A DNA stretch of 64,000 bases, from positions 39,585,873-39,649,872 of the forward strand of contig NC_134019.1 in assembly GCF_040712315.1 (NCBI RefSeq), in the 5' to 3' direction. The translations under genes and the position numbers were made by a program. The notes under the pieces were generated by a model. It did not search any database, was not told where the DNA came from, and saw nothing but the letters and a program-made list of their open reading frames with translations. This stretch comes from Castanea sativa. Lineage: Eukaryota > Streptophyta > Magnoliopsida > Fagales > Fagaceae. Position 1 is the stretch's first letter. Each line of letters starts with the position of its first letter. Shown piece after piece: positions 1 through 12,888 of this stretch.

Positions 1-66
1 TGGTTTGCTAACATAATACAAATTGAAGTTCTAATACATTAGTTTCTAAAGTCTTAGAACCTAACA
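1..66 (-). repeat. Family B 3' LTR, terminal 66 bp
   Basis: The bases read in reverse complement as the first 66 nt of the LTR (starting TGTTAGGTTCTAAG) that is seen complete at 11929-12791 and 37057-37920. The remainder of this LTR lies left of the window. Confidence 0.8.
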
Positions 67-871
67 AACTCCCCTTTTGGCAATCCGTGACAAAACACAT
101 CACAAACATAAAATGCTTAAAGTTACAAACAGCCCAAATACAATTCAACCTAACTACTATCTATTAGTTGCCAGTGTAGACAACAGCCACGACTGAATTA
201 ATCTGTGTATTCTTGGAACACTCAACAAACACATAAACACAAGTGTGGAAAATACAAGTAAACCAAAATAAACAAACTAAAGCAAATAACAAGTATGCAA
301 ACTAACTCTCCCCCTAAGTTAGATACATAAAAAATTTTATTTTCTCCCCCTTTCAAAAACAATTTCAACTCCCCTCTAAACAAAACAAACAAGAGTCCCA
401 CATATTCCCACATTTCATCTAAATCTCCCCCTTTTTGTCACGTATGGACAAAGACAACTCTAACAAAAAGTAAATAGAAAACATACGCAATAAAAGTCAA
501 GAGACAATAGAGAATTAAGGGAACACAAAACAATTCAACTCGATAGAAAATAGAGACAACTCCCCCTATGATCACCAAAGGTTAAAAGCAAGCTTGTACC
601 CCTATAAAAATAGGAAAAACAAAACAAGTTTTGGGAAAAACAGTTTTGGGGAAAATATAGGAGGTGGGGAAAAATAAAAAGACCCAAATCAAACTAAAAA
701 AAAATTAAGTTGAGGATACACATGAAGAAAAATATTCTCTCTTTCAATAAATGCAAACTTGACACTATGTGACCCATAAACAGTTGCATGAGTAGAGAAA
801 ATATTTGCACATTGATTATCCATCATATCTCTTAAGAAAAATATTTTCTGCAGTTCACACATAAAAAATAG
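67..871 (-). other. Family B internal 3' region with multiple polypurine tracts
   Basis: No coding region is visible. On the minus strand the stretch has repeated purine tracts, seen on the plus strand as CTCCCC(C)T near 70, 307, 343, 424 and 561; the one at 67-75 abuts the 3' LTR and is the likely 3' polypurine primer. Clustered degenerate polypurine copies upstream of the 3' LTR are a known Sirevirus trait. The short ORF at 222-413 is not supported as a gene. Confidence 0.6.
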
Positions 872-1599
872 TGTTAGGACATATGTGGTTCACTTGTTAA
901 GAACATATGTCGTTCTTTTATGTAATTGGCTGACAAAATGCACTTTGCTTGTATTTGGGTAGATCTAGGATATTTTTAATATTTCAAGAAACAAGGTTTT
1001 AAAATCAAGTGTTAAAGCCATGCAAGTCTATTCAAGAAACAAGTTGAAGAAGTGTCTGTCATTAAAGTTCGACAGCTGGCTCGACAACTAGCATCTATCG
1101 AGCTTAAGAAGCTGTTCTAGCCCCGAGGCTCGATAGTTGCTCGATAGCATCTCGACATCTCTAGCTATCGAGGTTTAAGAAAAACAGATTTTCAGATCTG
1201 TTTTGATTCTAATCTGTGGATATGTCTTTGGGTTTTCTTTTCTCATAACCCTAGACATATAAAAGGATTATTTTAAGGGTCGTTAAAGAAGACACAAGTT
1301 GCACAAGCATTGAGCAAAGTTTGTTCAAACAATTTGTGTCCGAAGATAAAATTTGCCCTAGTTCATCTCTTTGTGAAGAAGCTGCTGTGTTTGTGCAACG
1401 TAGGGTATTGTAACCAAGCATCTTCTTGTTCTTCATTGTGAGGATGAACTGAAGAACTTTGTAGCCAACATCTTTCTCAAGTTGGTGATTGAAGTCGCGT
1501 ACTGGGATCTGTGCAATTGATTAGTCACGTATTAGGAGCTGTGCGTCAAAATGAGAGATTGTCATATAGAACAAGTCCAATCAAGTATTGGGGTAAGGG

Positions 1600-2954
1600 T
1601 GTTGGATTTTATGCCCTAAAATCCAATTTATTGACATGTCATAAATAATTAAATTGTTTAATTATATGAGACTATCTATAAATAAACTAATGGGACATTA
1701 TCATAGTCCATGAGATGCATTGTATGTGATTTAGTCACAGAAGATGTAAATCACAAGTTCCTTGTAAACTCAAAATGTAGTTCGTAATAGGTGATGAAAA
1801 TAGACGTTTCATCTGTGAAGACTATAACATATCAACTAAGATGATTTGTCTTGATCATGGAAGTGGAAACTTCTGGTTGGTATGTTGATATGTTTTAAGA
1901 GTTAAGACATATTGAATTGGACTGCTGTGAAATTTATTATTCTCCTAACGATTATCAATTGAATAATAAATCTCACGACTTCTATTAACATTAACTCTAA
2001 ATCCTAAGAGAATAATGGACTTGATTATGAGATGGAGGTTGCTTTGATATATCAAGAGTGAGATCTATTAGTCACGGTCAAAACTTCAGTATGTTGGGTA
2101 GCCACATTTAGTGTCAATGGAATATATATTCTCAAGATGGAGTTCATAATCTCTTAATGGGGATATAAAATATTCCCTTGAGATAAGTTTAATGGGTTTA
2201 GTTATTAAGAGTGTTGGGCCCAACCACTTTAGAAAGAAGTTACTAAAGTATATATTTATGAAATTGGATTTCATAAATATATGATGAATAACATAAAGAA
2301 TTAAACCGGGTACTCAAGAATTAAGATGTAGTAATCTTCAAAGTGACAGTTTATATTTATGACTTTGTATTACTATGAATATTTTAATGAAGGAGTTGCA
2401 TGTATAATAAAGTCTTGGAATATAAATTATTAATAAGGCTTAGAATGCAATTATATTTATATAGTGTTATTAAATATAATTAATGATAACTTTGGACTTG
2501 TCAAGAGTTGATAGAAAAGCCCAAGGCCCATTGGAACTAGTGTCTTATTGGTCCCTTTTGGTCCCACTCCAAGCCACATACTAGAGCCCAATTGGAAAGG
2601 CCCAATAGGCCAGCCCAATTAGATAATCAGTTAGTTATAAAGGAAGAAACATAATTTTTATTAGTAAAAAATAAGAAATGGTGTGTATGTGAGAGAGAGA
2701 CACTTTCATTCTCCCTTTGAAAACTGATTGAGAGACCACACATCTTAGGCGTAAAGTGAAATTGGAGTGAAGATTAAAAGTATTCCTAAGTACTTCAATC
2801 TTTGGTTTTGAATTTCACCACACCAAGATACGCTATCTTGTTCTTAAATTCTGAAATTTACATAGTACTTGTTATCAATTAGAATGAAATAGATTTTTAT
2901 TTGTTGCTTCCGCTATGTGTTTTGTATGAGATACAAAACCAGTTTTTTCCTTCA
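1600..2954 (+). repeat. 5' LTR of the copia element
   Basis: 1355 bp direct repeat of 8301-9662, with TG...CA ends. It contains a promoter-like leader region and ends just before the primer-binding site. Confidence 0.92.
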
Positions 2955-2956
2955 AT

Positions 2957-2968
2957 TGGTATCAGAGC
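2957..2968 (+). promoter_or_regulatory. Primer-binding site, initiator tRNA-Met
   Basis: TGGTATCAGAGC lies 2 nt after the 5' LTR end. It is the complement of the 3' end of plant initiator tRNA-Met, the usual primer of Ty1/copia elements. Confidence 0.9.
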
Positions 2969-3089
2969 TAGGTTTTCATCTCATGATTGTATAGCGTGTG
3001 ATTGGATTTTAGAATTTCAGAAAACTGTTATCTTTGTGTTTCAATTTTCTGCATCATTTGGATATAATGAAGAGAATTGCATCACTTGT

Positions 3090-3090
3090 A

Positions 3091-3151
<61 letters not shown>
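3090..3151 (+). repeat. (TG)n(TA)n microsatellite inside the copia element
   Basis: An alternating TG run followed by about 45 bases of alternating TA. It creates spurious tyrosine/isoleucine ORFs in two frames. Confidence 0.95.
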
Positions 3152-3152
<1 letters not shown>

Positions 3153-3735
3153 CGTGTCTTCACAAGGATATATATTATTATTGATCAAGTGTCATGTTCT
3201 AAGTTTTGTCAATGGAAATTTTAGTTATTAAACGGTTTCGGATTGAAAGGCATTGTTTCATGGCTCACGGTTGCATTTGTTATCTTTAATGATTCATTTG
3301 AATCTTTGTGATACAGTGTTGACCGAATGAAACATGCACTATATATTGAAGTAACCGTTTTTGTAACTGTAATATGCTTGCACCGCTTGGAATTCAATTG
3401 CATGGTTTGAATGTTAAGTGCATGGCTTGGACTTCATTCATTGCATGGCTTGGAGTACGGCTTGGCCATCTTATAATCTTGCATATATTAAAGCCTTGGT
3501 TTATACGAATTGGATGCCACATACATGTGAAGGATATAATTTCAATGCTTGGCTTGGAATGGGAAGCCTTGTTTTCCAACTTGCATGCATTAATATAATG
3601 GATTCAACTTGCATGTATAATCTGTATATAGTTTTATATATAATGTAATAATTACATATTACATATATTAATTTGTATATTATATTATATATAATATAAT
3701 ATGGATTTTTATATGTAATAAGGGTTTTTATTACG

Positions 3736-3775
<40 letters not shown>

Positions 3776-6580
3776 GTTAATGCTAGTTTAATGAAATTTA
3801 TTCCTAATGAGATTAGGATTATTTTTCAAAGTGTCTAGCATTATTGGGTTCTTAATTATGATCTTGAAAACCTTAAAGTTTGATCTGTAAATATTCATTG
3901 ATAAAACCAAAAGTGTTTTTTGATGGAAGAACAATGAAGATGCCAAATACGGTTACCTAAAAATTCTAGAAAAATTCAATTTTGCGAGTTTTGATCAATC
4001 GAGAATTCCTTTCGACCGATCAAATATTAATTTCGATCGATTGAATAGGAATCAAGAATCAATCGAACAAGACAGAAGCTTTGTGATGAATTTTTTCATT
4101 TTTCGATTGATCGAGTAATAGGTTCAATCGATCGAAGGCACTGAATTTTGAATTTTCACTTATTTTTGACTAAGTGTTAAAACTTTGATTAAAAAGCAAA
4201 GCTATGTGATTAATTTTATAGTCCTTAAAATTTAAGGACATTTATTAATCGTTATCTAACTAAAAGACCTAATGAGATCAAAGATATTAGTTAAATAGAA
4301 CTCTTAGTCCTAAATTGTTGTATGATAAAGTCCTTAATTTATTTTAATTAGAGGTTTTTAATGAGATTAAAATTTTAATTAAATTTATATATTTTCTAAT
4401 GAGATTAGAATACTTTATCTAATAAATTAAGGATAGAGTTCTATATAACTAATTTTTGATTTATTAGTGTTTAAGGAATCCTAAATAGTTTAGGACTTCC
4501 ATTTTAGTTAGTGATTCTAATGAGATTAAAATCTTCAACAAGGTTGAAATGACCCTTTTGTTAAGTTTATTGTAACGTGAATAGATACTTTGTCTTGACT
4601 TCGAGTGTTGCATTCCATGCGGAGGGTATTTACTTCACAAATTACAAGGTTAAACTTCTTTGTGATTGCGCGAATGTTCGTTACAGTATAGTGACGTGAC
4701 TTAGTAACATTACATTGAATTTAAACAATTAAACACATTTAATGTGTAGGGTTAAAATTGTGATTAGATCACAATGTTTTTAGAACAATCCACTTGTTTT
4801 AAAATTTCTTGTGGGAGAAAGATACAAGGGTTGGATCTCACGGCTTCCATTATTGGTTCATAGTAGTGTGAAATATATACTTTGGCTTTGCTTCGAGCTT
4901 AGCATTCCATGCGGAGAGTATTTATTTCATGGTACTACAGGATTGAATTTCTTGGCTTATAGTAGTTTGATCAAACACCTTGTCTTAGCCTCGAGTTTTG
5001 CATTCCATGCGAAGGGTGTTTTATATCTTGGCACTACATAATAAGCCTGTTAAGGGGATGAAATGTGACTACACATGATTCTAGGCAATGGTGTACACTA
5101 GACTAAGTTTGATAGTATCCTCTATGCTGAGTTCTTGTTATTATTACTTAGAGGCCAAAGGAAGAGCGGCAAATTATTTTTTTTTTGTAAGAATTACCAT
5201 GATAGCATTAATAATGAGAGTAATTCTCGCCTCGCCTGATCATAGTGAGTGGTATTCACTCTATGCTGAGGAATATTAATTGAGGGATTAGGTTGTCGTT
5301 GCACCTAGTATAGTATGTTTTTCGGGTTTTATACTATATGGTTATGGATGCAAACTATAATGTCCATGTAATTATGTTCATAGTTTCATAATAAAGTTGT
5401 CATAATTTTGTTCTCTAGCTACTATTTTTACTGAATCACATTAACTAAGAAATAATTTTGGACGTGGTGCTTAAAGGAGTTGAAGCACATAAATATGTTT
5501 TCGATTCAACATTGTCATAATTTCCTATGCATATTGCATTGATGGAAGATAGCTTATGATATGATCATAGTCTCCATGGAAATGCTGAAATGTAATATTG
5601 GCTTCTATCTCAATTGTACTACAACATGAGATGCAAGAGTTAGTACTAGACTTAGACTTTATATTAAGTCTAAATGAGATGTTTGGTATGAATCATATTG
5701 AGTGCTAAGAAAGGCTTAAGGAGTTCCAATTCTATATCATTTATAAGAATGTTTTATATTTTTAAAATGAATTGGAATTATTGGATGTAGAGATTAAATA
5801 TTAATCTCATATGGATCTGATCCATAAGTTCATTTTAGAACATTTGACCAATTCAGATTGTTTTGAAAATAAATTTCTTTCATATTATCTTAATTGATGA
5901 GTGACTTCTACACAACGAAAGACATCCTAAAAGCTAAGGCTAGGATCAATATGATTTAATTCAAATTCTTAGCCTAGACCAAAAGGAAAAGGTGGTAAGA
6001 AGAGGAATTAAAATACTAAGCACTTGGGCTAGCTAGTTGCCCTAGTAGTTGCCAAAAGGAAATTAGACTCAAAAGTATAACCAAAGGAAAGTGTTTCTGG
6101 TTTGGTAATGCTAAGCTTTGTCCATGATTGTTTTCTAGATGGAGATTTACATGTTTTACTTTTTAAAGAGAAAATTTCCGTCCTTTGGTATTGTATGTTT
6201 GACACTTATGTCTAGATCTTATTAATATAAATGGTATTCAAGATTGGTGAAAGATGGGCTTTTAAAACCATTATTTGTTAAATTCCCAATCTATGAATTC
6301 TATTTAAGAGGATAATATGATCTAGAGTTCCTTTATTATAAAGGAATATAGTTTCAATGACTTATTTAAGTCAGTGCATACATGAAAGAGGAATAAGACT
6401 CTTTTAGAAATAGTAAAGTACATGATTAGTATTTCCATTTGCTTATTTCTTTTGGAGATATACACTATGTATTACTATACATTTTCTAAAATTGATTTCA
6501 AAAGTTTGCTCCTAGGACGTTTGTCAAATTGTGGATTAGGTAAAAACCTAGTATTTGATACTTCCACTTTTGGAAATATC
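3152..6580 (+). other. Decayed copia internal region, gag to integrase area
   Basis: Between the primer-binding site and the recognisable pol remnants no gag or protease domain could be identified; the sequence is AT-rich with stops in all frames. A second TA run lies at about 3738-3770. Around 3370-3600 the motif TGCATGGCTTGGA recurs imperfectly. This is presumed to be mutated gag/protease/integrase sequence because of its position, not because of visible motifs. Confidence 0.5.
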
Positions 6581-6588
6581 CAGCACTT

Positions 6589-7720
6589 GTGCTAGAAAGG
6601 AAGTTTAACAAATTAAAATCAAAAGGTAGAAAAATGTGTGTTTATGTTGGGTATCCAAAAGGAATTTCAAAAGATTGTTTTGGTAGTCATAAAGAAGATA
6701 AGATGTTTGTAAAGTACAAATACAAAGTTCTTGATGATGACTATGTGAATAAGCTTAAAGCTATACATAGAATTGTTTTAGAAGAAATATGTCAGAATTT
6801 GTTGAAAGACAACTATAAAATACATTTAGAAATGAGATGGTTGTATTAGATACACCACAAGGAATCATTCTAGATATATAGCTAATACACCGATATAATA
6901 TCGTACTGGGAGGATTATCAATTATCAAATAAATTCATACAAGGATATGAATTCGATCCTCGGTCCTACGTCAAGGCAATAGATGATATAAATATGGATT
7001 ACTGAATCAAGGTTAGGTAAATAGAATTAGATTCTATTTAAAGTCTAGAACTTGGAGAGGAGCCTAATAGCATTAAGCCTATTGTTCTCAAATAGGTCTA
7101 AAAGAAAAATGAGATTGATAGATTTGAAAGTGCAAACATTCAAACTCAAGACTAATGGTGAAAAGATTTATTCAGAAAGAAATGGTTCGATTATGAAAAG
7201 ATTTTTTCACCAATAGTCAAGTTTGACTCTATCTAGATTCTCTTATCCATTATATTTCATTTGGATTAAATATGGCAATGGATATCAAGAAAACTTCTTT
7301 TAGTAGCAATCTTGAGGAAGACATCTATATGATGTAACTAGACTTGTACATAGCAAAGAAACGGTAGTATTTAGATTGCAAGTTGCTTAAATTCCATTTA
7401 AGGATTAAAGCAAACATCTAAATCATAAAATGTTATCTTTGATCAAGAAATAAAATTGTTTGATTTTGATCAAATATTAAAAGGCCTTATGTGTGTAAAG
7501 CTATATAAAATAATAAATTTCTAAATGTATGTTGATGACATTCTAATCATTTAGAATGATGTTGAGTTATTGTCATTAATAGAGTTTTTGTTGTCTAATC
7601 CAAATTGATATAAAGTACTTGGGAAAGACTAGTTATCCTAAGAATTTAACTTTGTTATAATTCAGAATTAGGATGTTGGGTCTATCTCAAACTACTTAAA
7701 TAGATTAGATTTCAGCCAAG
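6589..7720 (+). pseudogene. Ty1/copia polyprotein remnant (integrase C-terminus and reverse transcriptase)
   Basis: The 86-codon open stretch at 6589-6849 reads like the copia integrase C-terminal segment: RKF...CVYVGYPKG..., then a phenylalanine/valine run and DDDYV. It is followed after frame changes by reverse-transcriptase fragments: FDYEKIFSPIVKFDSI (about 7186-7233) and the catalytic box VYVDDILII (about 7525-7555). Family knowledge: the order integrase before reverse transcriptase marks Ty1/copia, and YVDD holds the catalytic aspartates. Stops and frameshifts separate the pieces, so no functional polyprotein can be made. RNase H is not clearly recognisable. Confidence 0.75.
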
Positions 7721-8289
7721 TATATCATATAATACTTCAAGAAATGATTCTTTCCTTTTAAGTTTGAAGTTTCTTTATATAGGACTGTGGTCCTAAGACA
7801 TATAAAAGGAAGAGCATATTAAGACGTTTCCTAATACTATATTAATAGGAATTTTTTATGCTATGCTAAATACTAGGTTAAATATCTATTTTGCGGAGGG
7901 CATGGTAAGTAAATATCATTTGAATCAAAGCTCACTTAATTTAGTGAGAGTAAAACATATAGTCAAACATCTTAGGAGAATGAGGGATTATATGCTTATC
8001 CACAAAAGTGAGGTTTTGATAGTTACTGGATGCACAAATACTGACTTGTAGTTTGATTGTGATTCATAAAGTTGGACTTCAAGATATGTGTGCATCCTAG
8101 GTGATGAAGATACACATTAAATGTAAGTATTATCTCATTAGAGAGATATGAGTACTTAAGTAGCAGTATAAAAGATAATTTATGCAATAAATCTGGTTGA
8201 AACTTATTTCTAACCCTTGCCTTAGAGTGACTATGGATTACTCTAAAGGGAGATAAGTGCCAGATATATGGTAAATTGTCTTTAAGTGC

Positions 8290-8300
8290 AAGTGGGAGAT
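8290..8300 (+). promoter_or_regulatory. Polypurine tract of the copia element
   Basis: AAGTGGGAGAT immediately precedes the 3' LTR start at 8301. This is the normal position and composition of the plus-strand primer. Confidence 0.85.
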
Positions 8301-9662
8301 TGTTGGGGTTTATGCCCTAAAATCCAATTTATTGGCATGTCATAAATAATTAAATTGTTTAATTATATGAGACTATCTATAAATGAACTAATGGGACATT
8401 ATTATAGTTCATGAGATGCATTGTATGTGATTTAGTCACAAAAGATGTAAATCACAAATTCCTTGTAAACTCAAAATGTAGTTCGTAGTCGGTGATGAAA
8501 ATGGACGTTTCATCTGCGAAGACTATAACATATCAACTAAGATAATTTGTCTTGATCATGGTAGTGGCGACTTCTAGTTGGTATGTTGATATGTTTTAAG
8601 AGTTAAGACATATTAAACTGGACCGCTGTGAGATTTATTATTCTCCTAATGACTGTCAATTGAATAATAAATCTCACGACTTCTATTAACATCAACTCTA
8701 AATCCTAAGAGAATAATGGACCTGATCATGAGATGTAGGTTGCTTTGATATATCAAGAGTGAAATCTATTAGTCGGGGTCAAAATCTCAGTATGTTGGGC
8801 AGCCGCATTTAGTGTCGATGGAACATATATTCTCAAGATGGAGTTCATAATCTCTTAATGGAGATATAAAATATTCCATTGAGATAGGTTTAATGGGTTT
8901 AGTTATTGAGAGTGTTGGGTCCAACTATTTTAGTAAGGAGTTACTAAAGTATATATTTATGAAATTGGATTTCATAAATATATGATGAATAACATAAAGA
9001 ATTAAACCGGGTACTCAAGGATTAAGATGTAGTAATCTTCAAAGTGGTAGTCTATATTTATGACTTTGTATTACTACGAAAATTTTAATGAAGGGGTTGC
9101 ATGTATAATAAAGTCTTGGGATATAATTTATTAATAAGGCCTAGAGTGCAATTATATTTATATAGTGGTATTAAATATAATTAATGGTAACTTTGGACTT
9201 GTCAAGAGTTGACGGAAAAGCCCAAGGTCTATTGGAGCTAGTGTCTTATTGGTCCCTTTTGGTCCCACTACAAGCCACATACTAGAGCCCAATTGGAAAG
9301 GCCCAATAGGCCAGCCCAATTAGATAATCAGTTAGTTATAAAGGGAGAAACATACAGAATTTTTATTAGTAAAAAATAAGAAATAGTGTGTATGTGAGAG
9401 AGAGACACACTTTCATTCTCCCTTTGAAAATTGATTGAGAGACCACACATCTTGGGCGTAAAGTGGAATTGGAGTGAAGATTAAAAGTATTCCCGAGTAC
9501 TTTAATCTTTGGTTTTGGATTTTACCACACCAAGGTACGCTATCTTGTTCTTAAATTCTGAAATTTTCATAGTGCATGTTATCAATTATGAATGAAATAG
9601 ATCCTTATTTGTTGCTTCCGCTATGTGTTTTGTATGAGATACAAAACCAGTTTTTTCCTTCA
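8301..9662 (+). repeat. 3' LTR of the copia element
   Basis: 1362 bp copy of 1600-2954 ending CCTTCA and followed by the AAGGG target duplication. The family A LTR sequence resumes directly afterwards. Confidence 0.92.
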
Positions 9663-10863
9663 AAGGGTTTAACTGTAGGTTAGTATAAGGTAGCGGGATT
9701 CCTTTTCTTGTAACCGCTTGTTGTGATAATAGTAGATTCTCGGGAGTGGTAACCTTAAAATCACCTAGTAGGGTTTTTGCCTTGGAGGTTTTTTCCATTA
9801 GTAAATAAATCACCGTGTTAATTTATTTTCCGCTGCACTTTAGAAATTTGGTGATTTGTTCACGCGTTTGCATGTTAATTTGGTTAATTAATTAAACTTG
9901 GCTAATTAATCAATTAATCAATCACAAGGGATCAATACGTTTTTGGCCTATCAAATAGTATATACTAAAAGTACATAACTCAAAAATTAATCAATCAATT
10001 TTTAAATCAAGTTGAGTACCCAATTTAGCAAAGTGTATGCATGTTATTTATGAAAACAATGAGAGATATGACTGCAAAACTGCAAGATGGATACAAAAAA
10101 AAATGCTATGCATGTGAATCCTAAACATAAATGATGCATGAAAAAAATTTGGTCAAAAACTTAGAAATTGAAAAATTTTCAGTTTCGATCGGTTGAGCAT
10201 TGATCGAACACCAATCAAGCCAGGCAGATTCAAATAAAAAATTTTATCGCAATTTTGATCGATCGAGAAATAGTTTCAATTGATCGAAAATCTGAAAAAC
10301 TTAAATTTTTGAAAAACAGAGCAATTTTACGCAGAAACTCCTCAAAGCACAATATTTCATGAATGAAATGCATGAGTATGAGATTAAATGTTTTCCAAAA
10401 ACACATGAATTCAACCCAGATCTTTAAAACAAAGATTTTCAAACTCTTAACCATATTTTGCATCAAACACCATAGAAAACATAATCTTGGATGACCAAAC
10501 TAGATTCGCACACAATTTTATGTATAAAGCTTAGCAAAGAATAACTTGTGAAGTGTGTGCAACTAGTAAAAGCATAAGATACATGTGAGGTGATAAGTAG
10601 GTAGTAATCAATCACAATTTCTACATTATTCATCACATAAATTTGAAAGTGACTATCACCTAAAGAGTTACATCATATAACTCTCACATCTCTTAGAAAA
10701 CAAGCTTGCAATTATGTAAGTTTCTTGATTTTCCTCATAATGTACACACCAATTTTTATTTCAATTTGAATTTATCATAGCCCAATAATGTACACACCAA
10801 ATTTTAACTGAGGCTATATCTTATGTTCTTTTTGTGCATGTGCTACACTTTCTCGAGCACAAA

Positions 10864-10954
10864 ATCATATGATATGCATTAAGGTGTTCATGATTGGCTA
10901 GTAAACAGTGGTGAGATGGTTATTTATACCTTTCTTTTAGGATTTTTTAGTCCT
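10864..10954 (-). repeat. Conserved post-gag non-coding block, copy 1
   Basis: The reverse complement contains AGGACTAAAAAATCCTAAAA followed by GAAAGGTATAAATAACCATC, then a variable few bases and GCCAATCATGA. The same order occurs at 19392-19482 and 60423-60512. All three reading frames contain stops, so the conservation is not protein-coding. AGGACT/ATCCT could pair as a short stem. Confidence 0.7.
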
Positions 10955-11639
10955 TACAATCAAAAGCATGTGACTTCAAGATCAAAATTATGTGATTAAA
11001 AACTATAAACAACTCTCACACAACATGCACTACAAAGCTAAAACTAGCAAGGTGCAGTAAAATAAGCTCATCCAAGCTAAACAATGTACATAAACATGTT
11101 ATGTAAAGATAATATGACCAACTTTGATTACAAATCCATGATATGTAATACAAAACACAAAAAAAATTTTGGTTAAAATTTTTTTTTTGACCAAAAACAA
11201 AAAGCACACATTAATACATTATGCTAAAAGAACAATGCAAAGCTATGCATGATAGTGCTTAACTAAGCTATAGAGGGTACACAAACAAGAAATATCAATT
11301 TCTTAATTACCACATGAGTATATGTACAAACTAGTACATACTCATACAAAATCATAAATAGCTTAGCACTTATATAACATATACTATTTAAGTTTCTCCA
11401 CAATGTTAAACATGTTCTAAATCAAGAGAGAGATATTATAACTCATGTAATCCTCAAAACAAATAAAATAAGACACAAAATAAGATATTTTTGTCTTTTT
11501 GAAAATTTTCAATATTTTTGGATTTAAAAATTAAAAAACAAAACAACCTAAGAAAATAAAACAACAAAAAACTAAAAGAAAACACGTCCACAATTAATTG
11601 AAAGAATTAAATCAAGAACAAGTAAACAACACTCACCTT

Positions 11640-11705
11640 AGAGAATCTTTTCTCACCCATATAGCACGAGTCTTCGGCTTTTTAGGTGAAAATCTAGGAG
11701 AAGCA
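11640..11705 (-). pseudogene. Gag C-terminal remnant of family B element
   Basis: The minus strand encodes SPKKPKTRAIWVRKDSLR followed by a stop. This matches the gag tail SRPKTRAVWVIKDLKN encoded at about 18911-18963. Only about 210 bases separate it from the primer-binding site, so the N-terminal gag domain and zinc knuckles have been lost by deletion. Confidence 0.65.
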
Positions 11706-11914
11706 GAGTATATTTGAGGGATTACACTAATCTTTTAAGAAAGACTGAAATCCTGCAAATTCCATTCACAAGCCTAAAAAAGATCAACTGAAACAATAGT
11801 GTCATTTTTATTCAAAACATTACAATAAAAAATAGTAAGACACTTAAAACTATCTATGATAACAAGGATCAAGGATCAACTCTAGGTATAATAACCTAAA
11901 TCAAGAACTAACCT

Positions 11915-11926
11915 GCTCTGATACCA
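11915..11926 (-). promoter_or_regulatory. Primer-binding site of family B element
   Basis: Plus-strand GCTCTGATACCA is the reverse complement of TGGTATCAGAGC (initiator tRNA-Met). It lies 2 nt from the LTR end at 11929. Confidence 0.88.
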
Positions 11927-11928
11927 CT

Positions 11929-12791
11929 TGCACATTTTTAGACCCCATAAAAACACAAGTTGTTTAACCTAGTTATTTAGCGAAGTGATTAACTTAGGTA
12001 AATTATTCAAATCTAGGTTAACACAAGTAAATCATATCATGCAAAGCGGTGCGAAAAAATAAATAACACAAGATATGATAACCTAGGAAAACCAAACCGG
12101 TAAAAAATCTGGGGATGATTAAACCTAGCTATCCTTAAGGTAAAACAGATTCACTATGAAAGAATTGAAATTTTACAATAGCGACTTAGACCATTAACAT
12201 CATATTGCTACCTCGAGTAGAAAACTTACTATCATGACCACGTGAGAGCTCCGAGTCCACAAACTACTTCTTTCTCATATCCACAGCATCCATAAGTATA
12301 CCACTTGTATTTCTTTAAGCTCTTTATGCAGCAACTGAAATGATCACCAAGCTCTCAACATCAATCTTGATCTTGATAATTCTAAGTGTGTATGAAGGGA
12401 AACACTTTTAGATCTCATAAGAGATTCACACACACAATATAAACAATAAGACTCTAGAGAGCTTTTGGGTACAAAACCCTAGATCTACAAAAGAGGCACA
12501 CTCTTCTTTCTCTAAAAACTTATAAAAATGTCCTTAGGGTTTCCTTTATATACTAGGAGTATTTTACTTGAAACCCAATACATTTAAGTAGAGTTTGGGC
12601 TAAATAGGAATTCTGCAGAAAAATAAATCTGCATGTGGTTCGATAAATTCTGCAATCACTCAATCCCAATTTTACAAATAAACATACTTTGAGGAAGTCT
12701 AAACCTAGATTCTATGTTTTAATCATGATTTGCCAACATAATACAAATTGAAGTTCTAATACATTAGTTCGTAAAGTCTCAGAACCTAACA
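11929..12791 (-). repeat. Family B 5' LTR (minus strand)
   Basis: 863 bp, with ends TG...CA when read on the minus strand (TGTTAGGTTCTGAG to AAAATGTGCA). It is a clear homologue of the solo LTR at 37057-37920 (864 bp) and the LTR at 56763-57598. Confidence 0.85.
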
Positions 12792-12888
12792 ACAAGGACA
12801 GACAAAACTAGCTTTACTATAGACAATAAACAACTAAAATGTTGTGAGATAAACATAACTTTAAGAAATATGAGGAATCCCACATTAA

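Larger units (their letters stand above)
1600..9662 (+). mobile_element. Complete but decayed Ty1/copia retrotransposon, TSD AAGGG
   Basis: Two direct LTRs (1600-2954 and 8301-9662) start TGTTGG and end CCTTCA. They are flanked by a 5-bp duplication AAGGG (1595-1599 and 9663-9667). A primer-binding site TGGTATCAGAGC follows the 5' LTR and a purine tract precedes the 3' LTR. The pol order and motifs are Ty1/copia type. The LTR pair differs by a few percent by eye, so the insertion is not very recent. The internal region is full of stops and frameshifts, so the element is not autonomous. Confidence 0.92.
872..9953 (+). mobile_element. Family A solo LTR with AATAG target duplication, split by a copia element
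   Basis: An LTR beginning TGTTAGGACATATG at 872 runs to 1599 and resumes at 9668, ending TTTTGGCCTATCA at 9953. It is flanked by AATAG at 867-871 and 9954-9958. Without the nested copia element it is about 1014 bp. No internal domain or second LTR accompanies it, so it is a solo LTR left by LTR-LTR recombination. Other copies or pieces are at 13240-13502, 16399-18014, 20050-20274, 29868-31054, 57909-58179 and 60923-61702. Confidence 0.85.
9954..11928 (-). other. Family B internal region, mostly non-coding
   Basis: Read on the minus strand it runs from the primer-binding site through a gag C-terminal scrap (11640-11705) into about 1.7 kb without a supported ORF. It carries a block (10864-10954) also found after gag in the elements at 19.4 and 60.4 kb. 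Apart from these the stretch is AT-rich and shows nothing recognisable; the minus ORFs at 10230-10466 and 11016-11207 look like chance. Confidence 0.6.
1..12791 (-). mobile_element. Family B LTR retrotransposon, Sirevirus-like, minus strand, 3' LTR cut by window edge
   Basis: A 5' LTR (11929-12791), a primer-binding site complementary to initiator tRNA-Met (11915-11926) and the start of a second LTR copy (1-66) define one minus-strand element. Its own internal sequence is only 67-871 plus 9954-11928; the rest is a nested insertion. It keeps a scrap of gag C-terminus and several purine-rich GGGGGAG-type tracts near the 3' LTR, but no pol was seen. Known family knowledge: the Met-i primer site and repeated polypurine tracts are typical of Sireviruses. 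Inference: this is a deleted, non-autonomous derivative. Confidence 0.75.

Noticed and set aside
2901..3231. ORFs of 107 and 65 codons across the TG/TA microsatellite
   Set aside because: The open frames exist because (TG)n(TA)n has no stop in those frames; they lie across the copia 5' LTR end and primer-binding site.
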